Assembly (NCBI RefSeq): GCF_017876755.1
Contig: NZ_JAGIOO010000001.1
Location: forward strand, 7,363,786-7,427,785
Source: Crossiella equi
GTDB lineage: Bacteria; Actinomycetota; Actinomycetes; Mycobacteriales; Pseudonocardiaceae
Length of the DNA: 64,000 nucleotides
Direction of reading: 5' to 3'
Shown: positions 23,736-34,400 of the stretch, one piece after another
How positions within the stretch are numbered: the first letter of the stretch is position 1
Layout: each line of letters begins with the position of its first letter
Notes under the pieces: generated by a model
What the model was told of the DNA's origin: nothing
The model's input: the letters and a program-made list of their open reading frames with translations, nothing else
The model's database searches: none
Made by a program: the position numbers and the translations under genes

Positions 23736-25411
23736 GACCGGCCTTTCGTCGTTACCGTCCACTTGTCCAGCTGCGGGAGGTGCCCGAGCCGGTCCCGGTG
23801 CCAGGGCTCGGTTCCCCCGGCCTCCCAGGCCTGGAACTCCCAGCCGAGCTCCTTGCACATGTACTGCGCGGCGAACCGGCCGGAGGAGGCGGCACGGATC
23901 AGGCTGCCGCCGTTGGTCCAGTGCCCGGCCATGTGGAAGCCGCGCAGGCCGGACAGACGCAGCTGGTCCTTGTTGACCAGCTTCTCCATCGCGTCGTCGG
24001 CCTCGGGGCACTTCCAGGCCAGGATGCTGCCCTTGTGGTTGCCGGTGTAGCGCTCGGTGGTGGCGGGCGTGGCCACGTCCACCAGCTCGATGCGCTGCCC
24101 GAGACCCGGGTACTTCTTGGCCAGGAAGTCGCGCACGAAGTCCGCGACCTCCTGCTTGCGCGCCCAGTACTCCTTGCGGCTGGTGCGGCGCAGGTCCTTC
24201 CAGTGGTCGAAGTCGCTGAAGTAGGTGCAGTGGATGAGCGACTTGCCTTCCGGTGCCAGGTCCTCGGAGTACCGGGACCGCAGCTGCACCACGATGCTGT
24301 CCTGCAACGACCCCGGCAGCAGCGCGGCCTCGGCCTTGGGCAGCAGGTAGGTGGCGCTGTGCGGGGCGTCGTCGGGCAGGTCGCCGTCGATGCCCACGAA
24401 CGCCGACACCACACCCGGGTACAGGTTGCCCTTGACCGGCAGGATCTCGTTGTACAGCTTGTCCACGCGCGGGTTGGTGTACTTGCCGTCCAGCAGCTTG
24501 GTGATCGTGGCGTAGCCGTCGCAGGCCGCGATCACGTGGTCGGCGTAGTGCCTCGTGCCGTTGCGCAGCTCCACGCCGACCGCGCGGCCGTCCTCGACCA
24601 GGATCCGCTCCACCCGGGCCCGGTAGTCGATGTGCCCGCCGAGCCCGAGGTAGCGCTCCTCCACCGACCGCGCCAGCCCCAGCGAACCGCCCTGCGGGAA
24701 GCCGACGTTGCCGTTGTGGGCGCCCGCCAGGTTGAACAGGAACGGGATGAGCACGAAGTTCTCGGGGTCCTGGAAGAAGATGTTCCGGAAGGCCTTGCGC
24801 AGCAGGGGAGACTGGAACTTGTCCGCCCACGGGTTCATCTCGGTGGCCCCGTTGCGCCAGAACAGCCGGAACACCGGCAGGATCTGCCGCAGCATGGCCA
24901 GCTTCTCCCGCACCGACTTCAGCGGGCCGGGCTTGAGGAAGGGGTGGATGTCCAGCTTGGTGAACCGGCGAAAGTCCGCGCAGAACCGCTTGATCTGCTT
25001 GGCGTCGGCCGGGGAGATCTCCAGCAGGTGGGCTTCCAGGCGGTCCGGGTCGGTGTGGAAGGTCACCGACCGGCCGTCTGAGTCGAAGACCTGGTTGAAC
25101 ATGTCGAAGGTGAAGATCGACTTGCCGTCCAGGGCACCGAGCTCGCGCCACAGCGTGTTGGCCTCGTTGCCGGGCGCGGTGCCGTTGAGCCACTCGATGG
25201 TGTAGTCGAAGATGTAGCCCTCCTTCGACCACGCGGTGCAGCAGCCGCCGGGCAGCACGTGCTTCTCCAGCACCCGGGTCTCCAGGCCGCTCATCTGCCC
25301 GTAGCAGGCGGCGGCCAGGCCGGCGATCCCGGCGCCGATCACCAGGACGCGGGGGCGGGTGCCCGGCGCGCGGTCGCGCCGGGCCCACACCTCGGGGGTG
25401 TCAGCGGACAT
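23732..25411 (-). CDS. Phytoene-dehydrogenase-like FAD oxidoreductase (PTM cyclase type), first
   Basis: A 559-residue FAD oxidoreductase. RVLVIGAGIAGLAAACYGQM is the FAD-binding site, then LPGGCCTAWSKEGYIFDYTI. The C-terminal motif is NGGSLIRAASSGRFAAQY. By analogy with FtdC/FtdD, IkaB and PtmB enzymes it should catalyse the first reductive cyclisation of the linear polyene tetramate, forming the outer five-membered ring. Its start at 25411 overlaps the end of the PKS-NRPS gene by 11 bases. Which of the two paralogs acts first is not readable from the sequence; the order given reflects transcription order only. Confidence 0.88.
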   Translation of the reverse strand: MSADTPEVWARRDRAPGTRPRVLVIGAGIAGLAAACYGQMSGLETRVLEKHVLPGGCCTAWSKEGYIFDYTIEWLNGTAPGNEANTLWRELGALDGKSIFTFDMFNQVFDSDGRSVTFHTDPDRLEAHLLEISPADAKQIKRFCADFRRFTKLDIHPFLKPGPLKSVREKLAMLRQILPVFRLFWRNGATEMNPWADKFQSPLLRKAFRNIFFQDPENFVLIPFLFNLAGAHNGNVGFPQGGSLGLARSVEERYLGLGGHIDYRARVERILVEDGRAVGVELRNGTRHYADHVIAACDGYATITKLLDGKYTNPRVDKLYNEILPVKGNLYPGVVSAFVGIDGDLPDDAPHSATYLLPKAEAALLPGSLQDSIVVQLRSRYSEDLAPEGKSLIHCTYFSDFDHWKDLRRTSRKEYWARKQEVADFVRDFLAKKYPGLGQRIELVDVATPATTERYTGNHKGSILAWKCPEADDAMEKLVNKDQLRLSGLRGFHMAGHWTNGGSLIRAASSGRFAAQYMCKELGWEFQAWEAGGTEPWHRDRLGHLPQLDKWTVTTKGRS

Positions 25412-28400
25412 CGGTGTCGCCTCCGTTCAGCACGGCCGCGAGCAGGGCGGCGTTGTGCGCCAGGTGGTCGCCGTCGAGCATCTCGGCGTGCGCACCCGAG
25501 CCCCGGTGCACCGCGGCGGTGCGTTCGGAGGCCTCGTACCAGCTGCCGGGGGCGTCGGCGGCGTACCAGTCGAGCTTGTGCTCATCGGAGATCACCGCCA
25601 CCTCCGCCCGGACCTGGCCGGTGTTCGGGGTCCGGCTGGCGAACTCCAGGTACTCCCGCGCCTGGCCCAGGGTCTCCTCGGCGATGATCTCCGAACCGGT
25701 GTGCCGCAGCAGGTGCTCGGCCAGCTCGTGCTCGAACTGGGCGAGGTGCTCCGGGCCCAGCTCGTAGGTCTCGGGCGTGCGCCGCGAGTCCATGATCACC
25801 ACGTGGGAGACCTCGCGGCCCCGGCGCTCCAGCTCCTTGGCCACCTCGAAGGCGAGGTTGCCGCCGAGGGAGTAGCCGAAGAGCCGGTACGGCTCGCCCG
25901 GTTGCAGCTGCTCGCACAGGTCGGCGTAGCGGGCGACCTTGTCCTCGCCGGTGAGGTAGTTGAACGCGGTGAACCTGCGCCCCGGCGTGATCTCGGCCAG
26001 CTGGCGGTAGACCAGGCCGTGGCCACCGGCGGGCGGGAAGCAGAACACGTTGTCCTCGCCCGCGCGGTTGAACACCAGGTACGGCTGCGCCCCGCCGAGG
26101 CGGCCGGTGATGATGTGCTCGACCGTCTTGGCCATGCCGTGCAGCGTGGTCACGGTGAACAGCTGGCTGACCGGGATGCTGATGTTGAACTCCGCGCCCA
26201 GGTGGTAGATCAGCTCGATGAGCTTGATCGAGCTGCCGCCGCACTCGAAGAAGTCGTGCCGCAGCCCCACCTGCTCCACACCGAGCAGCGAGCTCCAGTG
26301 CTTGGCCATGCGCTGCTCGTACAGCGTCACCGGCGCCTCGTAGGGCACATCCTCGCCCGCCTCGGGCTCGGGCAGCGCGGCCAGGTCGAGTTTGCCGTTC
26401 GCGGTCAGCGGCACCTCGTCCAGGGCCAGGAAGTGCGCGGGGATCATGAACGTGGGCAGGCGTTCGGCCAGGCTCGCGCGCAGCTCACCGAAGTCCAGGT
26501 CCTCGCCCACGCAGTACGCTCGCAGGCTGCTCTCCCCGTTCTCGCTGTGCACGGTGACCACGGCCTGCGCCAGGCCCGGCCACGCGGCCAGCTCGGCCTC
26601 GATCTCGCCCAGCTCCACACGGTGCCCGCGCACCTTGACCTGGCCGTCGGCCCGGCCGAGCAGGTGCACGCGGCCGTCGGCGTCCCAACGGGCCAGGTCG
26701 CCGGTGCGGTACAGGCGGATCCGCCGGTCGCCGAGCTGCCGCGTGAGGAACCGCAGCGCGGTCTGCTCGGCGTCGTTGACGTAGCCCTCGCCGACGCCGT
26801 CGCCGCCGATCCACAGCTCACCCCCCACCCCGGGCGGGACGAGGTCGCCGTGGGCGTCCAGCACGTACAGCTCGGTGTTGGGGAAGGGCCGCCCGATCGG
26901 CACGCCCGCGCCCGCCTCCAGACCGTCGACCGGGCCCTCGAAGTAGGTGCTGTCGATGGTGGTCTCGGTGAGGCCGTAGGAGTTGACCACGCGGGTCTGC
27001 GGGCCGCACAGGGCACGCAGGCGCCGGTACTCGCCGACCTTCCAGGAGTCCGAGCCGACGATGAGCAGCCGCAGGAAGTCCAGGCGTTCCCCGGAGCTCT
27101 CGCAGTGCGTCATCAGCCCGCGCACCACGGCCGGGACGAACTCGGCGCAGTCCACGCCCTCGCGCACCATCGCCTCGTACAGGGCGGAGGTGTCGAAGAG
27201 CAGGTCGCGGTCGACCAGGACCAGCCGGCCGCCCGAGCACAGGGCGCGGACCAGGTCGCCGGTGAAGACGTCGAAGGCGAAGCTCGCCAGCTGCAGGTGC
27301 GTGCGCACCTCGCCGTCCAGGCAGTACTCCTCCTGCCAGGCGGTGTAGGCCGAGGCCAGGCTGTGGTGGCTGATCCGCGCGGCCTTGGGGCGGCCGGTGG
27401 AACCGGAGGTGTAGATCACGTAGGCCGGGTCGGTGAGGCTCACCTCGGGCAGCGGGTTGTCCGTGGCGGAGGCGGGCTCGAACAGCGTGTCCAGGGTGTC
27501 CTCGGTGACGACCAGGCCCGCCCCGGCGTGCTCGACCATGAAGGCCAGCCGGTCGGCCGGGTGGCCGGGGTCCAGGGGCAGGTAGGCGGCACCGGCCTTG
27601 AGCACCGCGAGCAGCGTGGTGACCAGCCGCGGCGACTTGGGCAGGCACAGGGCCACCACCGAGCCGGTGGTCACGCCCAGCTCGCGCAGGCGGTGCGCCA
27701 CCGCGGTGGACTCGCGGTCCAGCTCGCGGTAGGTCAGCGCCGCACCGCCGGGCTTGTTCACCGCGACCGCGTCCGGGGTGCGCAGCGCGGCGGCGGTGAC
27801 CAGCTCGGTGACCGGCCGCTGGACCGGCAGGCGGCGGTCCGCGCCGCTCCACTCCCGGAGCAGGCGCTGCTGCTCGGGCTCCTCCAGCAGGGCCAGCCTG
27901 GTGCTGCGGGTGGACTCGGGCGCGGAGACCAGTCCACTCAGGACGGTGGTGAAGTGCCGGGACAGGCGTCGCACGGTCTCGGCGTGGAAGAGGTCGGTGT
28001 TGTACTTGAAGACGCAGTGGAACCGCTTCTCCGCCTCGTCCTCGTACGCCGAGAGCGTCAGGTCGAACTGGCCTTCCTCCTCCGGCAGCTCGATGTAGTC
28101 CAGGCGGTAGCCGTACTTCTCGGTGGCCACCTTGTGGTGCAGCAGGATGAACATCGCCTGGAACACCGCGGACCGGCTCGGGTCGTGCTGCAGGCCCAGC
28201 TTGTCCACCAGGAGCACGAACGGGTACTCCTGGTTGTCGAGTCCGTTGAGGACGGTCGTGCGCACCTGCTGGATCAGCTCGCCGATGGTCGGCTCGCCGG
28301 CCAGGCTGGTGTGCAGCGGCAGCGGGTTGACGAAGTAGCCGTAGACCGACCCGAACTCCTCCTGCGTGCGCCCGGTCACCGGCGAGCCGACGACCAGCTC

Positions 28401-31400
28401 CTCCTGCCCGGTGTAGCGGTGCAGCAGCAGGTAGTAGGCGGCCAGCAGCACCATGAACGGCGTGGCGTTGTGCTGCCGGGCCAGCTCGTGCACCGCCGAG
28501 GTCAGGCCGGTGTCCAGGGTGAAGAACTCCGAGGCGCCGTTGTGGGTCATCACCAGCGGGCGCGGCTTGTCCGTCGGCAGGTTCAGCACCGGCACCTGGG
28601 CGGGCAGGTGGTCCCGCCAGTAGGCCAGCATGCCGTCGGCCTCGCGGGAGGCCAGGAACTGGTTCTGCCAGTTGAGGAAGTCCAGGTACCGGGCGGGCAC
28701 CGGCGGCAGCTCCACCGGTGTACCGGCGCGCAGCCCCTCGTAGGTCTCCAGCAGCTCCTCGATGAAGGTGAAGGTGGAGATCGCGTCGGAGATGATGTGG
28801 TGGACGGCCTTCATGATGATCCACCGGTCCGGGGCCCGCCGGAACAGGCGGAACCGGATCAGCGCGTCGTGCTCGAGGTCGTACGGCTTGCGGTACTCCT
28901 CGATGATCATCTGGTGGATCTCGTCCCAGGACCGGTCCTCCACCGAGAACAGTTTCACGTCCTCGCGCGGGGTCTCGTTGACGCGCTGGACCGCGTGGCC
29001 CTTCTCCAGCAGGAAGCTCGTGCGCAGCTGCGGGTGCCGCACCAGCATCGCCCGCACCGCCTGGAACATCAGCTCCGGGTCCAGCTCGGTGCGCACCTCG
29101 ACCGCGCCGCCGATGTTGTAGGCGAAGCCGTCCGGGTCGAGCTGGCGCAGGAAGAACTGGGCCTTCTGGTTCTGTGTCAGCGGGAACTGGGTCTCGTCGG
29201 TGAACAGCTCCACCACCGCGCCGTCGCCGGCACCGTCGTCGGCCAGCAGCCCGGTCAGGCCGTCGTGCACCTTCTCGGCCAGCTCGGCGATCGGCGCGTT
29301 GGACAGCAGCGCCACCACCGGCAGCGCCACCCGCAGCTCGGTGTTGATCCGCGCCCGAAGCTCCATGGCCAGCAGCGAGTCCAGGCCCAGCACGGACAGG
29401 CCCGCGGCCGGGTCGACCTGGTCGGCGTTGACGCGCAGCACGGTCGAGACGATCTCGGTGAACCGCTCCGCCACCAGGCGCGAACGCTCCTCCGGTCCGG
29501 CCGCGCGGAACTCCTCCAGGAACCCGGTGCCCTCCGCGGCCGGACCCGCCGCGTTCGCGGCCAGGTCCTGCACCAGGGGTGGCGGCACCGAGTACCAGGA
29601 CAGGAACACCGGCCAGTCGACCACGGTGGCCACCAGCAGCTGTGCCTTGTCCTGGCCGAGCACGCGCTCCAGCACGGCCATGCCGGTCTCCGGGGCCAGC
29701 GAGGTCATGCCCCGGCTGTTGCGGTAGTGCTCGATCAGGCCCAGCTCCTCGATCATGCCGGTGGCCCAGGGGCCCCAGTCCAGGCTGAGCGCGGGCTGCC
29801 CCTCGGCTCGGCGGCGGTGGGCGAGGGCGTCCAGGAAAGCGTTGCCCGCCGCGTAGTTGGTCTGCCCGGCCGTGGTCAGCACGGAGGCGACGCTGGCGAA
29901 GAGCACGAAGTGCTCCAAGGGCTCCTCGGCCAGGTGCCGGTGCAGCAGGTGGCCGCCGAGGATCTTCGGGTTGGCCGCCGCGTCGAAGGTGGCCCGGTCC
30001 ATCTCGGGCACCAGGGTGTCGCGGACCTGCCCGGCGAGGTGGAACACCCCCCGGATCGGCTGCCCGGTCCGCCGGTACTCCGCGAGCCACGAGGTGAACG
30101 CGGCCTCGTCGGTGATGTCCAGCTTCGCGGTCACCGCGCGCACCCCCGCCTCGGCCAGCCCGGCCAGGAACTCCGGGTCGTTGGCGGAGCGGCCGACCAG
30201 GATGAGGGTGCGGGCACCGCGCTTGACCAGCGTGCGGCAGAGCAGCTTGCCCAGGGCGCCGAACGCGCCGGTGACCAGGTAGGCGCCGTCCCCGCGCAGC
30301 CGGGGCGGCAGGGGCCTGGCCAGGTCGGCGGCCGGAGCGAGGCGGCTGGTGTACCGCTCCTCGCCGCGCAGCGCGATCTCGTCCTCGTCCACAGTGGACA
30401 GTTCGGCCAGCAGCGCGCGGGCCTCGCCCTCCAGGTCCTCGGCGGTGGCCGGGTCGAGGTCGATGAGCTTGCCCCGGCAGGCCAGCAGCTCCTGGTACCA
30501 GAGCACCCGCCCGATGCCCCAGGCCGGGGCGCCCAGCGGTTCGACCGGGGACTCGCCCACCGGCTGGGCGCCGCGGGTGACGATGTGCAGGCGCCCGCCG
30601 GTCAGCCGCTGCGCCAGCTCCACCAGCGAGTAGGCCCCGTGCCCGGTGTACTCGGCGAAGTCGCCGGTCACCGCGCGGTCCAGGGTGGGCAGGTCGAGGT
30701 TCCACAGGTGCACCACGGCGTCGTGCCCGTCGGGCTCGAAGTGCTCACCGCGCCGCACCACGGTGACCCGGCCGCCGCGCGCCACGAGCAGGTCGGCCAG
30801 CCAGTCGCCGAGCCCGGCCCGGTCGGCGAGGATGAGCGTGCTGCCCGGGACCAGCTCGGCCTCCGGGCGCGGCGCGGGCCGCCACACGGTCTCGGCGAGC
30901 CAGCCGTCGATGGTGGCCAGGCCGACCGAGGTGGTGGCCTTCTCCACGTCCGCCGCCCGGAACCCGGTGACCCGGCCGAGCGGGCCGCCGTCCACCGCGT
31001 GCAGGGCCAGGTCGCCGACCAGCTCGTCGGCGTCCTCGCGGGTGATGGTGGCGTGCACCCACAGCGCCTGGTCGCCGACCGGGCTGGTGCGCAGCTCGGC
31101 GATGGACAGCGGCAGGCGGATCCCGGTGCCGCCCTCCGGTGCCGTGAGGATCTGCGGGGTGAGCAGGGTCTGGAAGCAGGCGTCCAGCAGCACCGGGTGC
31201 AGGTGGTGCCCGGCCGCGTCGCCGGCCAGCTCCGGGGTGGGCTCGACGCGGGCCAGGGCCTCGCCCTCGCCGACCCACACCTCGGTGATGCCCTGGAACG
31301 CCGGGCCGTAGTGGTAGCCCAGCCCGGCCAGCGCGGTGTAGCACTCGGCGCGGCCGAGGTGGCGCACGGCGCGGGCGCGGATGGCCGCGGTGTCCAGGGG

Positions 31401-34400
31401 CGTGTTCAGCCGCCGCGGCTGGCTCGGGCGGACCACACCGGTGCAGTGCACGGTCGGCTCGGCACCCAGCGAGGCGATGGTGAACTCGCCCTCGTGCAGG
31501 GTCAGCTGCACGGTCTTCGGGCTGTCCTCGGGCAGGAACAGGCCCTTGCGCAGCTCGATGTCGGCCAGGGTGGCCGAGGGGGAGCCGGTGAGCGCGGTGA
31601 CGGCCTGCGCGGCCATCTCCACGTAGCCCGCGCCCGGGAACAGCACCTGGTCCTGGATGCGGTGGTCGGTCAGGTACGGCAGCCGCTCGGGGTCGAGGTC
31701 GACCTGCCACACCGGGTCGGCGCCGGTCAGCCTGCGGCCGAGCAGCGGGTGGTCGAGCTGGCCGAGGCGGACCTGCTCCACGGCGGCCGGGGCGACCCAG
31801 TAGCGGTCGCGCTTCCACGGGTAGCGGGGCAGCGGCACGGTCTCGGCGTGCGGGTGCAGCGCGGTCCAGTCCAGGGCGGTGCCGAGGTTGTGCAGGGTGG
31901 CCAGCGACATCGCGAAGCGGGCGCGCTCGTCCTCCAGGCGGCGGATCGAGGGCACGGTGTGGCCGGTGGTCTCCCGGGCCTCCAGGCACTCCTTGATGGA
32001 GTGCGCGAGCACCGGGTGCGGGCCGATCTCCAGGAAGGTGCGGTAGCCGTTGAGCACCATCTGGTCCACGGCCGCGCGGAAGAAGACCGAGTCGCGGACG
32101 TTGTGCCACCAGTACATCGCGTCCAGCTCGGTGCCGTGCGCGATCTCGCCCTCGAAGGCGGTCAGGTACAGCGGGACGGTGGCGCGCTTGGGGGCCAGGC
32201 CGCCCAGGCAGAGCAGCAGCTCGTCCTTGATCAGGTTCATCCGCGCGGAGTGGTAGGGCACGCCGACGGTGAGGAACTTCGCGAAGACCTGGTCGGCCTT
32301 GAGCGCGGCCTCGATCTCGGCCAGGGCGTCCGCGTCCCCGGCCAGGGTGATCGCGGTCGGGCTGTTGACCGCGGCCACCGACACGCGGTCGCCGTAGGGG
32401 GCCACGCGGGCGCGGGCGGCGTCCTCGGTGAGCGAGACCGCGAGCATGGTGCCGGTGCCGATCAGCTTCTGCTGCAGGCGGGAGCGGTGCACCGCGACGG
32501 TGACGGCCTCCTCCAGGGTGTAGACGCCCGCCTCGTAGAAGGCGGCGATCTCACCGGTGGAGTGGCCGACGATGGCGTCCGGGGTGACGCCGTGCGCGCG
32601 CCACAGCGCGGCCAGGGCGATCTGCACGGCGAAGTTGGCGGGCTGGGCGAGCCAGGTCTGGCTCATCTCCGAGTCCGACTCGTCGGCGTTGAGGTGCTCG
32701 ATGAGCGACCAGCCGCCGATCTCGCGGATGAGCCCGTCGCAGCGTTCGATCACCGCGCGGTAGACCGGTTCGGTCTCGAACAGCTCCCGGCCCATGGCCC
32801 ACCACTGCGGGCCCATGCCGGTGAACACCCAGGCCAGCTTGCCGTCCTGCACGGTGCCGGTGAGCACGTGCGGGTGCGTTTCGCCGTTGGCGAACTCGGA
32901 CAGCCGGGCGGCCAGGGAGTCGCGGTCGGCGTAGACGATGGACAGGCGGTGGTCCAGGTGCTGGCGGCGGTGTGCCAGGGTGTGGGCGAGGTCGGCCAGT
33001 GCGGTGCTGGTCGGCTCAGCGCGGTCCAGTTCCCCGAGGATCCCCTTGGCGAGCTCCGGGAACGCGGCCGGGTCCTTGGCGCTCAACGGGAGCACGTTCA
33101 GACCGGGCTTCGGTGTGGCCTGCACGCGCGGGCGCGGCGGGGCCTCCTCCAGCACCACGTGCGCGTTGGTGCCGCCGAAGCCGAAGGAGTTCACGCCCGC
33201 CCGGGCCGGGCCCTCGTGCGCGGGCCACGGGGTGAGCTCGCGCGGGATGTCGTAGGGCAGGTTGTCCAGGTCGATGGCGGGGTTGACCGTCTCGAGGTTG
33301 ATGTGCGGCGGGATCTGCTTGTGCTTCAACGCGAGCGTGGTCTTGATCAGACCCGCGATGCCCGCGGCGGACTCGGTGTGCCCGATATTGGTCTTGACCG
33401 AGCCGACGTAGACCTTGTCGCCGGGCTTGCGGCCGACGGCCAGGGCCCGGCCGAGCGCGCCGGCCTCGATCGGGTCGCCGACGGGGGTGGAGGTGCCGTG
33501 CGCCTCCATGTACTGGAGGCTGCCCGGGGTGATGCCCGCGTTGGCGCACACGCGCTCGATGAGGCGCACCTGGGCGTCGGCGTTGGGCACGGTGATGCCG
33601 TTGGTGCGGCCGTCCTGGTTGACGCCGGAGCCGATGATGACCGCGTGGATGGGGTCGCCGTCGCACTGGGCGTCCTCCAGGCGCTTGAGCGCGACCACGC
33701 CGACCCCCTCAGCGCGGACGTACCCGTTGGCGGAGGCGTCGAAGGTGCGCGACCTGCCCTCCGGCGACAGGAAGCCGCCCTTGGTCTCGGCGATGGTGTA
33801 CTGCGGCGTGAGGTGCAGCAGCGTGCCCCCGGCCAGGGCCAGCCCGGTCTCGCCGCGTTGCAGGCTCTGGCACGCCAGGTGCACGGCGACCAGGGAGGAG
33901 GAGCAGGCGGTGTCGATGGAGACGCTGGGGCCCTGGAAGTCGAAGCAGTACGAGATCCGGTTGGACACCATCGTCATCATGGTGCCGGTGGCGGTGTGCG
34001 CGGCCAGGGTCTGGAAGCTGAGGTCGGCGAACTGGACGATCTTGTAGTCCAGGGTGAACGCGCCGACGAACACGCCGACGTCGGTGCCCGCGAGCTCGCC
34101 CGGCTTCTGCCCGCCGTCCTCGAGGGCTTCCCAGGCGACCTCGAGGAGCTTGCGCTGCTGCGGGTCCATGTGCTCGGCCTCGCGCGGGCTGATGCCGAAG
34201 AAGGCGGGGTCGAACTCGTCGAACCCGTCGATGTAGCCGCCGCGGCCGCCGACGAGCCTGCCCGGCTTGGTCTTGTCGCGGCTGCCGAGGGTGCGCACGT
34301 CGTAGCGGTCGGGCGGGGTGTCGGTCAGGCAGTCCTTGCCGGAAACGAGGTTCTGCCAGTAGCTGCGGTGGTCCGACGCGCCGCCGGGTAAGCGGCAGCC

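Noticed and set aside
25359-34391. A 3010-codon open frame on the plus strand opposite the PKS-NRPS gene
   Set aside because: It is the antisense shadow of the megasynthase. The composition is Arg/Gly/His/Val-rich low complexity with no family motifs, while the minus frame has intact catalytic motifs throughout.
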